Assembly: GCA_015680905.1 (NCBI GenBank)
Contig: CM027383.1
Location: forward strand, 82,865,001 to 82,929,000
Direction of reading: 5' to 3'
Length of the DNA: 64,000 nucleotides
From: Coptis chinensis
Lineage: Eukaryota; Streptophyta; Magnoliopsida; Ranunculales; Ranunculaceae
The notes beneath the pieces were generated by a model. The model searched no databases and was not told the DNA's origin. It saw only the letters and a list, made by a program, of their open reading frames with translations. This document shows, in pieces, positions 22,575 to 33,437 of this stretch (position 1 is its first letter; every line of letters begins with the position of its first letter). A program made the position numbers and the translations under genes.

Positions 22575-23113
22575 TGTAAAGGTGGGTTTTGGTTTTCCTT
22601 TACATACAATGGAGGAGAGGAAGATGGGTTTGGGTTTTGGAGAGACCGAGTTCGCTAATGAGCGAGCTGCCTACGTATCCTCTCTTGATTTTTAGGGGAG
22701 AGAAGAATTAGGTCTCACGTAGTTCAAGTAGGTGGTATTTATAGGCCTAAGGGAGTGTTGATCCTTGAGACACGTGTACTCTCTTGTACATATGTAGGGT
22801 GGAGATTATGAATGTGTGTTAGGTTGGTTTTAGTAGGAATTGTGTGCTGATTGGGGGTTAGTGCGGTAGTCCATATTTCTTGGTGATGGGATGTAAAGGT
22901 AAGATTTTGGTGATGATTACATTTGGTGGTGTTTTTATCTGAGGCGTTCTGTCTCCAGTCATTTATTTGTCTTGAGATATTCTTGAACGAGCTTAAGCGT
23001 ACCACCTACATGAAGGGAGCTGCTCACAGATTGGTCTTGGAGGTCGATGTCCTGAGTTCGCTTATGCTTCGCGCGTGTGCAATATTCCTTAATGAGGATA
23101 TTACTCCCCTACA
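22575..23113 (-). repeat. 5' LTR of the Gypsy element (right copy)
   Basis: Plus strand begins TGTAAAGGTGGG and ends CCCCTACA, followed by the target duplication TCTTC. It matches the left LTR throughout. Confidence 0.93.
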
Positions 23114-23184
23114 TCTTCTATAAATTGAATTCGAACAGTGAAGAGTTTATCACTCTTACTATCTAGTCCATCTCATCTCCTATG

Positions 23185-23669
23185 CTATTTCTAACCGAAC
23201 CACCGGAGTCATTGGCGGTTTTCAGTATATGGAACTGTAAGGATGTTTTTACATTGGAAGTTTGTGGTGCGTCACGATTTCGTAGAGGACTCGCCAAAAC
23301 GACCCGAATCGTGGATCGGGCGTTTCCATGGCTCGGTATTCCTTGATTACACTGGAAGTATTTCGACCATTTGGATTACATTTTTTGTACGGTTTAGGAG
23401 TGTGTGGGACTCAATCGGTGAAATTAATGAAGGCATTATGTGGGTTTGCACATAATTTTGCTATGGACCATGGTTGTGGTGTAGTGGCAACTAAAGTGGC
23501 TAGTGGTGAACCACTTAGATTAGGAATTCCTCATTGGAAGAAATTGTCTTGTGACGAAGATTTGTGGTGTATAAAACGTTTCGGTGAAGATTATAGTGGC
23601 GGGTCACTCGATGATTGGACGAAATCGGTACCTGGAATTTCAATTTTTGTTGATCCTAGAGAGTTTTAA
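23185..23669 (+). pseudogene. HOOKLESS1-like N-acetyltransferase, terminal exon copy
   Basis: HLS1 is a plant GNAT-family acetyltransferase acting in apical hook and sugar/auxin responses. The piece reads PPESLAVFSIWNCKD, FTLEVCGASRFRRGLAKTTR, AFPWLGIP, then in another frame FRPFGLHFLYGLGVCGTQ, KLMKALCGFAHNFAMDHGCG, GIPHWKKLSCDEDLWCIKRF, DWTKS and VDPREF, followed by a stop (TAA). These match the HLS1 C-terminal third, ending at the usual C-terminus. A stop and frameshift fall after LGIP (about 23341-23357). The N-terminal GNAT domain and upstream exons are absent. The Gypsy element is inserted about 70 bp upstream. A second copy lies at 58290-58643 in opposite orientation. Confidence 0.88.
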
Positions 23670-23832
23670 AAGAAAAAGGAAATATAGTTTTTTGTTGTTG
23701 TTGGGATTACTTACAATATAATGCTCTTGTTGAGTTTTTTATTGTTAGTAAATCAGTTTTGAGGGTGTAAGGGACAAAAAAAATTGATGAAGGTTTTATA
23801 AGTTTATAAATCAGCCATTTTTCGTGAGAGTA
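23670..23832 (+). other. 3' flank of the HLS1-like exon, shared with 58174-58320
   Basis: After the stop codon come TTTTTTGTTGTTGTTGGGA, GAGGGTGTAAGG and a segment ending CAGCCATTTTTCGTGAGAGTA. The same sequence, reversed, joins the HLS1-like piece at 58 kb to the Helitron end at 58173. The match stops at the Helitron boundary. Confidence 0.8.
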
Positions 23833-24515
23833 GTAGTATTTGCCCGTGCCGTACGACACAGATACACGCGCCTTTGGCGCTCCGACGAAATATCGCCCCC
23901 GTGCGGCGCACAGATCTGGCGTGCTTTTGGCGCCCGGCGTGCATCCGCCTCCAGACGTACTCTGATATCTGCTGGGCGCCCGGTGCCCGACGACATTTGC
24001 ATCCCCAGATGGTACGAGATATCGCGCGCCTTTGTCGCCCTCGACGCGCATTCGCCCCCCCTCGTAATTTCACGTGCCGTACGACACAAATACGCGTGCC
24101 TTTGGTGCCCCGACGCACATATGCCCCCGTGATGGCACAGATCGATACGCCTTCACGGGCCCCGGCGATGCATTCCCCCGTTACTACGATCTGGCGTGCC
24201 TTCGACGCCCGGCGATCCAAGATCCGCCCCCATACGGCGCAGATACGCGCACCTTTGGCGCCCCCGGCGCGCATCCGCCCCCCGTATTAAAAAAACTCCA
24301 ATTGAAGCCCATTAGAAGCCCGATAAAAAAGCCCAACTGAAGTCCACTAAAAGTCCAGCCGCATTTGTTGACTTCAAGAATGATGCAGCACTTTTGTTCC
24401 ACACTATTAAACAACTAACATCTCATAAACCCTAGGATTCGCCACCTCATAAGCTAGATCCAAAGGTTAAGGAGTGGTGTTGGATGTCCAGCACCACCCT
24501 TCTTTGTTATATAGA
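23833..24515 (-). mobile_element. Helitron A: 683-bp non-autonomous Helitron with a GC-rich tandem array
   Basis: On the minus strand it starts TCTATATAACAAAGAAG (24515 down) and ends GTGTCGTACGGCAC, GGGCAAATACTAC at 23833. The first ~220 bp are ordinary AT-balanced sequence. The rest is the tandem array described separately. It has no Rep or helicase. Its 3' end touches the HLS1 3' flank, and its 5' base T is directly preceded by the 3' CTAG of Helitron B. Confidence 0.75.
23845..24283. repeat. Eight GC-rich tandem units resembling Helitron 3' ends
   Basis: Units of about 52-66 bp start near 23845, 23900, 23952, 24006, 24061, 24127, 24179 and 24232. Each carries a variant of CGTACGGCACAGATA, then GCGCCTTTGGCGCC, then CGACGCGCAT and CGCCCC. 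This module, with its CGTACG palindrome and GGCGCC, is the one seen once at the 3' ends of the other Helitrons here (7425, 24998, 58173). The block is far richer in G and C than its surroundings. Confidence 0.85.
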
Positions 24516-24993
24516 CTAGGGTATGCTCATGCCTACTGAGACCTCGGCGTGCTGAGACCTCGGCGTGCTTGTGGCGAAGGCATACACGCGCGCTTCAGCG
24601 CAAAACTTTCGTCATGCCTTTTGCGCGGCGCATTTACACCTTCGGGCGAAACAAAATATAAAGGCGCCAAAAATGGAAGGTCAACCCCCTTTGGGACATA
24701 AAATGGATGGGACCCTTTGGGCCCCCTGCCTACCTCCACTATTACAATTTTTTTTTTACTTGAGTCCATGCTTATGTTTCCAAGCCCATAAAAAATTCAA
24801 CCCATCAAAATTTTGTCCAATGTTGACTTTTTTGTGTGGGGTGGGTGAGGTGAGAAAAACTATTTAACTCACCCCATAAAAATTTTTAATTCACCCTCTA
24901 TAATTTTTTAGTGGCTATGGTTAGGGGGTGTGTCGACCACGTCTCACCTTATGACGTGTAATCTCTCCTCCCACTCTTTTCTATTTTGTTAGA
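24516..24993 (-). mobile_element. Helitron B: 478-bp non-autonomous Helitron inserted at the exact 5' end of Helitron A
   Basis: On the minus strand it starts TCTAACAAAATAG after an A and ends GCATGAGCATACCCTAG. Its CTAG is followed by the first T of Helitron A, so it lies between an A and the T of A's terminal TC, the A|T target Helitrons use. Its 5' 250 bp match the fragment at 7431. No coding capacity. Confidence 0.75.
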
Positions 24994-25001
24994 TAAACTA
25001 G

Positions 25002-27026
25002 GGTATGCCCGTGCCGTACGACACTGATAGAGTCGCCTGCGACGCTAACTTTGTGGAAGCAGCTTGAACTTGAACACACCCCCCCTCCCCTGTTTTGATT
25101 CTATTATACTGGCTATTGTTCCATTTATGGTCAAGAATGATTATTAGGTTGAGAAACTCGACATCACACTAACTTGAACCACCTGAGGGGTAATTTGGAT
25201 AGAACCTCCCCATTATTTTATGGCTTTCCAATGTTTTGGATCATGTTAAAAGGCTGCAAAGACAATTCTCATTCAATAAATCCGGTAGTGATTTGCACAG
25301 ATGCTCTAAACTCATTCATCTAAATGGACTTAAACATAGAAGAACACCAATTAAACCAAATGAAATAAGAACAATATGAGAAACAGATACATAATCGGAC
25401 TCCCATAAGTGGTTTGAATGAGGACATCAAAACAGTACCAAAAAGAGCACCCACAAAAGTACGCCAAGTACAAAAAAAGTTCTTGAAAAGTAGGATAACA
25501 TTGTTGACAATCATAACTCTTCCAGAAACCCCATCCTCATTTGCTAATGTCAAGGTCATTATCATAAATCCCAAGCCTTAAGGAAACTTCATTGAAGAAG
25601 TATGTAATTATCTGTTTTAAATTCGTTAAATAGAGTGAGTAGGAAATACTATATATACTGAAGGGAAGAAGAAATTGACAATTTAGAAGTGAAACAATGA
25701 ACGATTGTATTCACCTCTAGACTCTTTTTTAGTTTTGGAACAGGCAAATATGTAACGCCCCAAAACTCAAACAATTACAAACCTATGACACGTGGTTTTT
25801 ATAGTAAAATTTTGGCAAAGATCTCCCTCGTATTTTTTGACATTTCATAAATATAAACCTGTCATAACCTGAAAATCACAATCATATATTTCTCATTGGT
25901 TAATCCGGTTATTTAACCGTCTCGGCCGGATGCGAGCAGTCAAATAATTGGGTTACAAAAATGAGAGCACTTCAACATTATGACTTAGTACGCCAAAGTA
26001 TTTAAATGTCTTGACTAATGCCAGATCATCAAAGCACCTCGTACAAAGTCATTACCGAAAACACAAGTAAAATACATACATTCGAGTCCCATAACTATCA
26101 AAAGGTCTACACCCTTAACAAATGATATTTACAATGTGTACATATACCATATTTCCTAAAGTTTCCATTGGGGTAGTTCCATAAACGCGACTTTCTGTAA
26201 CAACACTAATAAATCAAAGAACAAACAATAGCCACCGAAATGCTACCTGCACTAAAATACCTATAAAAGTAGCAGAGCCAAATCAAAGCTCAAATCAATC
26301 AAAATTAATACTTTTCGACAAACCCAAAACCAAAAAATAAAACCCTTAATAAATAAGCAAATAAATACCTGTAACAACACAAGAAGAAGCTCAGACTAAA
26401 CCTTTACATAGAAGAAAACAAATAATTCATCTTTGGCTAAATGATTTTAAAACGAACTGAATTTTTACATGGAAAATCAAAGAGATTGAGTTATAAGAAA
26501 AGAGATGTTACCTGTTTCACTTGACTTGAGAATCAGCAGAGATCACTAAGTTATAGTGATTGGCCAAGGTCCCATCACCACGTTCATGGATGAAAAAATT
26601 AAACAACACAATAAGTAGAGAAAGACCAGGGAAGGAAAAATGAAAAAATGAAAAGGAACATACCTGAGAATCAGCAGAGATCACTAAGTTTGAAGATATG
26701 AGAATTGAAATTTCCTCGTTCAGCTAAATACCATATAAACAGACGTCACCATTTAGTAGGAATTGAAATAGATTTGTATAGAACTATATATTCAGGTGCT
26801 GTAAGATCAAAAAGTAGAAATTAGGGGAAAAAAAAACTAACCAAGGTTCGCAAAAAGTTCTTCAATGCAATACTAACAAAATGTAATTACACACCAATTC
26901 GCAAAACCTACATAATTTGAACAAAGCAAATTAACCAAGTAAGAGCAAATACAAAAGTATCAATTTGATGACTATAAATTCAATGAGTAACTACTCAACA
27001 CGTGACTATAAATGAGAACTTACAAA
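25002..27026. other. 3' non-coding part of Helitron C
   Basis: No gene seen. A phrase GAGAATCAGCAGAGATCACTA occurs twice (about 26528 and 26667). A possible solo LTR at 25751-26358 is listed separately. The other large Helitron has a comparable 2.2-kb non-coding tail. Confidence 0.5.
25751..26358 (+). mobile_element. Possible solo Gypsy-type LTR inside Helitron C
   Basis: It begins TGTAACGCCCCAAAACTC, a common start of plant Gypsy LTRs, after AAATA (25746-25750). AAATA recurs at 26359-26363. The right end would read AAGC instead of the usual CA, so the call is tentative. Fossil. Confidence 0.3.
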
Positions 27027-27795
27027 TTATAGTAAGACTTCTGGGTAAACAAAGTTTGGGGTGTGACTTTCCGAATTTGGAGGGAGGAGAATACTGATTA
27101 TGTCTGAAGAAGTGAACCTTGATAGTGCGACATATAATTGACCGTGGCTGAAAACTTCAATGCGAAGGTCAATCCCCACATACTTCACCGATTGTCCTTG
27201 TGACTTATTTATAGTCATTGCATAAGCAACACACACATGAAACTGTCTTCTTGTCATATGAAAAGGAAAATCAGAAGACGACGGTGACAAAGATATTCTT
27301 GGAATAAATGCATGATTACCCGCTTTTTCACCAGTCAAAATTCTTGCGAAAAGAACGTGAGGTCGACAGTGGACCACCATCAATCGGGTTCCATTGCATA
27401 ATCCATCTTTGGGAGCAATATTTCGCAACAACATTATAGGACAACCAAATTTTAGGTTGAGACGAAACGGTGGTAGACCAGTTGGATCAAGTGAGTTTAG
27501 GTACTCATTTGGGTATTGATTAATATTGGCTGGATTCGTTGCATCCTCGTCTGCCATCTTGTATGCAGCTAGAAAGAGAGTACTTTCCCCTGGGAACATA
27601 TTTAAAGTTGTTGCATTAATATCATTGACATCATCATTGCGTGCAGATAGAATTGTGCGCTCAGTTAAATATTCCGGTGTAATTGTGGTAGGTTGATTTA
27701 GCTGAAGATATGTAGTAGAAATGAGATCCTGAAGATTTGCACATCGATGAATTGCTGATGGTAGTTCAACTGTCTCGCTTGGGTCACTTCCTATC
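27027..27795 (-). pseudogene. Helitron C helicase, C-terminal part
   Basis: The minus-strand frame reads [60 protein letters not shown], then [16 protein letters not shown] and [12 protein letters not shown]. These are helicase motifs V and VI of the PIF1-like superfamily 1 helicase fused to Helitron Rep. Residues ahead of MFPGE (to about 27795) continue the match to 55080-55270 in the other copy. The equivalent in the plus-strand Helitron is at 55269-55864. The helicase unwinds donor DNA during rolling-circle transposition. Confidence 0.85.
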
Positions 27796-27962
27796 TAATT
27801 AACCAGAAAATAGTAATGAATATTAGTATGAATAAAAATAGTACAAAGAATGATGTAAATGAATATCAATATTAAGCAAAATAGTACAAAGAAAAATACA
27901 TAGTTTGGTACCTCCATTAAGAAATTTGCGAACGCAATATTTGCAGAGTTTCCATTTTCCAA

Positions 27963-28560
27963 TTACATGTTTTGAGCAAGAGTTAGAACATGAATGTGAC
28001 TCCAGAGGAAGAAAGACCGCAAGGAAGCACGCACAATCTGTTCTCGAACCCCTTTGGGTATAACTGGAAGGCATTGACGGAAGTCACCACCAAGTACAAC
28101 TGTTTTTCCACCAAAAGGTTTATTATTGTCATGAGTATCCCGAAGTGTGTGATCAACTGCCTCCACACAAAACTTATTTTGCATTGGGACTTCATCCCAA
28201 ATAATAAGTTTAGCTTCCCTAAATAATTCAGCATGTATTGAATTCTTACTAAACCCACAAACAGAGGTATCAAGAATATCTAGTGGGATGCGAAAGGTCG
28301 AGTGAAGCAAATCGAACCGCCGACCCAATAGTAATGAAGCTATTCCAGATGAAGCGACCATAATAACAATATGCCCCTCAGCACGACACGTAGCAGCGAT
28401 TGTGTTGTAAACAAAAGTTTTGCCTGTTCCTGCTGCTCCATTCAAAAAGAAGAGTTTCCCTAGATTTTGGGAAACGGAATCTATCACGGTTTGATATGAA
28501 AAGCGTTGCTCTGCATTTAGGAGAACCCTGTTGCCATGTGCTTTTGCATTTTGAGGATCA
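27963..28560 (-). pseudogene. Helitron C helicase, N-terminal motor part
   Basis: The minus-strand frame holds Walker [17 protein letters not shown], motif Ia [11 protein letters not shown], Walker [11 protein letters not shown] and motif [20 protein letters not shown]. This is the PIF1-family motor of the Helitron Rep/Hel protein. Walker A is intact here, unlike the plus-strand copy, which has GAAETGKT. An intron separates it from the C-terminal part, as in the other copy. A frame change after LLLGRRF (about 28310-28330) distorts the segment that reads GGRTAHSTF in the other copy. Confidence 0.88.
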
Positions 28561-30545
28561 AACTAATATTGTCGCTGGTCCCATATGAGGCGGTTTGCAA
28601 CAACTAAGTTCCATCTTGTAGTTAACAGAGGCAGCGACATTAGAGGGAAATTAGCCAGTGATTTACTTGACTCTATCAAAATCTCATTTAAGAGAAATAA
28701 ACCATAATCTTGCACTTCAGCAGGGGTAGGTTCTGGAATGTTGAACATTGTGCGAAGCTTATGTGGAAGGTCATCACATATATTTTCTCAAAAATCATTC
28801 CACAATGTTTGGGGTTGCAAAGGATTGCACTCTGCGAGAATAACACAAAATAGTCGGCGAAGATGATATCCAGTCTGCATGACTGAAGCTTCCTATAGAC
28901 ATTGCACCCATTCGCTGTCATCTTCCAAAAGTCCACGTGCAACACATGCATCTTTAAAAGTTAGAAGTGGAGGACCATTACTAATCCTTTTCAGATCATC
29001 AAATAATTGAGGTCCTTTTACAACGGTTAGAAGTAAGCGCAGGTAAAATCGCTCACCGGAATTAGGACTGGCGAAATACATTCTACCAATAGTAAATTTT
29101 CCCTCTCATATCTTTCTTGTCTAAGTCTGAGATTGTTTGTTCCAGACATAGTATTCAGGGAACTCTTGATAAGTGAGGCTTCTTGCTCTTAAATTTGATG
29201 CACACCAATCAAAGAAGGCAGTCAAAGTTGACTTTTGGCGCTCCGCCCTTGATAGTATATCATGTATTGGTTCATCAGCTTTATAAACTACGTGGTGCAT
29301 TCCAGGGAGATGAAGTGCCAAGCGCACAACTGTGGGAATCTCCTCATGTAGATGGAAACTTAATAATCTCCAAACTGCTTCCGGTGGGCCAATGTATCTC
29401 GCGTCCAAGTATTGTTGGATCTCATCCAACTAATTCAACACTATTGTTGTCATGTCATGCCCTTTAAATATATACTTGTGAATGTATTTAACACAACGGA
29501 TCCCTGCACAAACTTCGACATTAATATGGCAGTTGAACATCTTAGAAAGATAAGGATTATAAAGAACAACATCCCTGTTATCAACTGTATGCCCCCTCAC
29601 AATATATGATCTACCATTGTCACGACGACGGTAGATAGGATATCCATCTTTATCCATGGTGGTAGCATCTGCAAAAGTCTGGGGATAGTGATGCTTGCAT
29701 CTACCATTTACCATGCACGGAGAGTTAGGATTATTTAGTCCACATGGACCATGAACCATACATGTGAGGACGGTCTGAAATAACTTAGGTTCGGTTTATG
29801 GATCAGGAAACTCTGCACATACAATGCGATCAAATTGAGCAGGTATACGGATCTTGTCGGAATGTCGAAGATATATAAGTGCATTCATATGGGGCAACCC
29901 GCATTTCTAGAACTCAATGGTGTAGAAATGTGCAACGGCAGTACCAAGCACACCTTTCTTTTTAATTTCCTTCATCAAGGCCCTTCGCTTTAGTTAAAAG
30001 ACACGGGCCACGACCTCTAGTCGATGAGTTGCAGTTTGGTGCTCAGACAATGCCTCAACAACTTCATCCCAGTGCGGATTTGCAGTCATTGTGAGAAATA
30101 TATCAGGATGTTTATTGTAATGTGTGATGGCCATTGAATCCTGAAAATTTTTGAACATGTGCCTAGGGCAGCCGACACAAGATGCTGGTAAGACCACTCG
30201 TCTTCCAATCTGGTTTGGGTTGAAAGCTTTAGCTGCAACATCAGTGATGCCTTGATAAAGTTCAACCTGAAGCTTGTCTTGCTGTAACCTATAATATCTC
30301 ACTTTGTTCTGTTTAGTCACTGCCCATCCATCCACCAAAAACTCTTGAAACAGTTTGTACCCGCGTAAGATTGCAGAATATTCTCCAGGGCGTTCAAATA
30401 TCCGATAAGAGTAGAAATCCATCTGTGTCAATCGGTCATTAGTATTTGAATGCCTCATATCAGGTGACCACCCAAGCTCTCCGTAAGAAACCATTAGCAC
30501 ATAATGCAAAGGCAAGTAAGCTGGATGACATTCACTGATCTGCAT
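28561..30545 (-). pseudogene. Helitron C Rep region (Helitron-like N and HUH nuclease), broken
   Basis: Pieces in order on the minus strand: FMQISECHPAYLPLHYVLM-like start (from 30545), VRYYRLQQDKLQVELYQGIT, RRVVLPASCVGCPRHMFKNF, DIFLTMTANPHWDEV, then MVHGPCGLNNPNSPCMVNG, VKYIHKYIFKGHD (Rep tyrosine motif) and GPPEAVWRLLSFHLHEEIPT. The HUH motif lies near 29870-29900 and is decayed there. Rep nicks and rejoins DNA at the Helitron ends. Several stops and frameshifts break the frame, among them near 29110, 29430, 29780 and 29990. The order is the same as at 52340-54530 in the plus-strand copy. Confidence 0.85.
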
Positions 30546-31490
30546 GAATTATTGCCATCTTTTAAGATATATCACAATATCCCTCATATTATCCCGCTCG
30601 CTGCCATCCTCAGGTAAAATGACAGCAATCTCATTTGTGGTTGGCAAGTTGAAATGACGTCTATCTCTAGTAGCATTGTAATTCAAATAAGCAAGTACAT
30701 TGAAGTTCTCACCATGTTGAAGAGAGGCAGATTTAAGAACATCGTATGCGTGGCAAAAAGTAGCAGAGAAACAATTATACTAGAGCATAGTTGCATGAAT
30801 TATCTTCAGAACATTTGTGTTCAAATGGGGATTACGAAGTTGACGTATATCCAATGCAGCACTGGGATCATATATGTAAAGCTGAGAGTAAGTTGGCTCC
30901 CGCCCAGTGTCAAGAATTAGAGATCTAGTTCTATGACCCAACTGACCATTTATAGTAAAAGGCCTTGGACCTCGTCAAGTAAAGACACGCTCATTTCCTC
31001 TAAGGCTCGTAAATCCGAAAGCTTGGTTGTATTGTCTCATGTACTTCCGAAATAACTTTGACTTGCGATCATTTCCATCATATAAAGCTTTAAGGGCTGG
31101 AGGTAATGGCCGTAGTGGGGCAATTTGACTTTCCCTTGCAAACAACAAGTCCCGAATCGAGGACGTGATAATGATGAATATTTTAGTCGTTCATCCATCC
31201 AATGGAGTGCACTACAAAATGGACACTGAACATCCATTCTCCCCAAGGAGTGTCTTCCTTGTTCAATCAGATGGTTAGAAACAATATTGTCAACTTCGTC
31301 TTCATCATCACTTATGTCAGCATTATTAGCAGAAATTGGATGGTCAAAACCATTATTGTGAACCTCCTCACAATATTGTGCAGGATCCCCAAATGGTTGT
31401 TGTCTACAAGAGAAATAATTGTATATATTTAGACAAAGGTGCCATTTTTTTGGTATTCCAATTTCAATAAGTGTGAAGAAGTATACCACA
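30546..31490 (-). pseudogene. Helitron C N-terminal region with CPFC motif, broken
   Basis: The minus-strand frame reads EQGRHSLGRMDVQCPFCSAL, HWMDERL, RPRFGTCCLQGKVKLP: a CxxC...CC pattern typical of the start of plant Helitron proteins and probably zinc-binding. Upstream residues are acidic (DISDDEDEVDN). It matches 51516-51840 in the other copy. Downstream, to 30545, the sequence decays into frames matching the QFAYIY-type segment of the other copy at about 51900-52330. Confidence 0.75.
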
Positions 31491-31819
31491 AATTTTGGTT
31501 AGTTGATGATGATGCAGAAGCTGCATTTGTCGAATGTGATATTGGATGGACAAAGGATGAGGTAGAAGACCTGCAGTTACACGTACTGCGAAGAAACTTG
31601 TGATGTTAGGTAGGATCTTATGGTAACCAAACCACAAAGAACCAAGAGAAAGATGTAATAAACCACGTACTAACCTTGCATTTTGGTGAGATGGTGTTGG
31701 TACAAAGTTCTCATTGGTTGAATGTGGAATTGCATGAGGTAAGGATGAGGAAGGAGAAGAGATACATGTACTGCAATGAAACTTGCACAGGTGAGTTATA
31801 TATAGATTTTGATTAAGGA

Positions 31820-32174
31820 AAACCGCTAAGTGAAGTACTCACGTGTTGTTTTGATCCGATGAATCGGCATTGGTACTTGATGTGACACGTTTTTCAGGGA
31901 GCGTAAATAGCCTTACGGGATTAAGGAATGATAAAGATTTCCGAAGAGACTCTGAAGAAGAAAGACGTCGGTATGGTGTTGCATGAGGTGTAACTGGACT
32001 ATTATGTGTTTGATGCTTGTTAGCTTGAAGTGGAGTTTGTGGAAGTGAATGAGAGCCATTCAATGTTGAACCTTGTCCACCTTGGATGGTGAAGTTTGTG
32101 CTACCAATTAGTTTAGTGCTCCTTTCTCTTTTCCTTCGAGCACGCTGTCCTAGTATTCTATTTGTTATCTGCAC
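31820..32174 (-). pseudogene. Helitron C upstream exon, basic TNRILGQRARRKRERS motif
   Basis: The minus-strand frame reads TNRILGQRARRKRERSTKL, then SPVTPHATPYRRLSSSES and LNPVRLFTLPEK. The counterpart in the other Helitron reads TNRIIAQRARREKKN and LNPIRLFTLPEE (50755-51065). The cluster QRARRxRE looks like a nuclear targeting or DNA-binding patch. A second, partly duplicated copy is at 32541-32726. Confidence 0.6.
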
Positions 32175-33035
32175 CTAATTATAAGTATAATCAACCGAAT
32201 AGATTGGGAGAAAGAGGAATGTATGGATAATAGCAAAGATGGCAGTTAGTATTAAAATTAGAAAACACGAAATGTAAAGATATGAAGAAAGTAGTGAAAG
32301 GTAATAAGTGATCGAAGACTCAAAAGCAAATTATAAATGAATAGATGGATGACCACATGCAACACAGTTGGTGGGTAAATATTATACATATAAGCAGGCA
32401 TTAAATGGAAGTTATTAAATAGTAGTGAATTTACTACAATTATAGTGTACAAAAATACCTTTTGGACAATGCATGAGCAATCATAGTATTATTTTAATTA
32501 AAGCTCATCTTACATGAGAACCGGATGGCGGAAGAAGTGTTTAAAGTGGAGTCTGTGGAAGTGAAGGAGAGCCATTCAATGTTGAACCCATTAGTTGGTG
32601 GTTAATGACATGACGTGTGACTACTTGTGCACCTTGGATGGTGAAGTTTGTGTTGCCAATTAGTTTAGTGCTCCTTTCTCTTTCCCTTCGAGCACGCTGT
32701 CCTAGTATTCTATTTGTTATCTGCACCTAATTATAAGTATAATCAACCGAATAGCAAATATGGTAGTTAGTATTAGTGGAATGTAAATATATGAATAAAG
32801 TAGTCAAGGATAATAAGTGATCGAAGACCCAAAAACAAAAGCAAATTATAAATGAATAGATGGATGACCACATGCAACACAGTTAGTGGGTAAATAGTAT
32901 ATATATAAGCAGGCATTAAATTGCAGTGAATTTACTACAATTATAGTATACAAAAACACCTTTTGGACAATCATGAGCAATTATAGCATTACATTTTAAT
33001 TAAAACTCATCTTACATGAGAATCGGATGGCGGGA
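32030..33035. repeat. Tandem duplication of a ~500-bp exon-intron unit in Helitron C
   Basis: Two adjacent units (about 32030-32537 and 32538-33035) share GGAGTTTGTGGAAGTGAA-type starts, the TNRILGQRARR exon, CTGCACCTAATTATAAG, a GATGACCACATGCAACACAG block and an ATCGGATGGCGGxAGA end. The right unit lacks part of the intron. The duplicated exon means the same basic motif would be encoded twice. Confidence 0.8.
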
Positions 33036-33181
33036 GATGAGATAGAGGAACACTATCTGATGGGCGCTGCACATTTATAAAGCAAAAGAAGAAATAAGAC
33101 AATGCAATATACATAAGCAACAGTGTAGAAAAATAAATAAGGCAATGCAACTTAGTATAAGACAATGCAAGCAAGAAATAC

Positions 33182-33313
33182 TTGGAAGCCAAGAGGCGGT
33201 TGAAGATTGAGCCTATCTTGGGGGGCAACAAAGACATGTTTGTTTTGGTTTGAAGGTTCCTTAAAGGAGTCCATAGGACATTTTCCTTTGTCAAGAATTG
33301 GTTGCGTAGGAAG
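33182..33313 (-). pseudogene. Helitron C 132-bp repeat exon
   Basis: On the minus strand, between an acceptor AG at 33315-33314 and a donor GT at 33181-33180, a 132-bp exon encodes 44 residues: LPTQPILDKGKCPMDSFKEP, then SNQNKHVFVA, PQDRLNLQPPLGFQ. Length, phase and motif equal those of the exons at 49712-49843 and 49953-50084 in the other Helitron. Family and function unknown. Confidence 0.7.
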
Positions 33314-33437
33314 CTCTAAATATTTGAAAGAGAGTTCAAAAATGTGATGTGAAACCAATAAGAGTGTTAATATAATTTGGGTAACTCAAAGTATGTTAAT
33401 AGAAGGTATCAATAACGTATATTGTTGATTGTAATAC

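Larger units (their letters stand above)
12126..23113 (-). mobile_element. Ty3/Gypsy (Tat-like) LTR retrotransposon, full length but broken
   Basis: Two LTRs of about 540 bp bound 11.0 kb. A perfect 5-bp target duplication TCTTC flanks the element (12121-12125 and 23114-23118). Reading on the minus strand the order is LTR, primer-binding site, gag, polymerase region, integrase, tandem array, an extra reading frame on the opposite strand, polypurine tract, LTR. The order protease/RT/RNase H/integrase and the extra antisense frame fit the Tat/Retand-like branch of Gypsy. By eye the LTRs differ at about 20-25 sites (near 4%), suggesting insertion within the last few million years. The coding part carries many breaks (well over ten), so it is a fossil. 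A relative lies at 58644 onward. Confidence 0.93.

Noticed and set aside
23243-23455. Open frame that could be called a separate small protein
   Set aside because: It is a shifted frame of the HLS1-like exon.
23804-24290. Long open frames on both strands (up to 156 residues) rich in Arg, Ala, Pro and Cys
   Set aside because: They fall in the GC-rich tandem array, where all six frames stay open by composition. The repeats resemble Helitron ends, and the frames have no domain.
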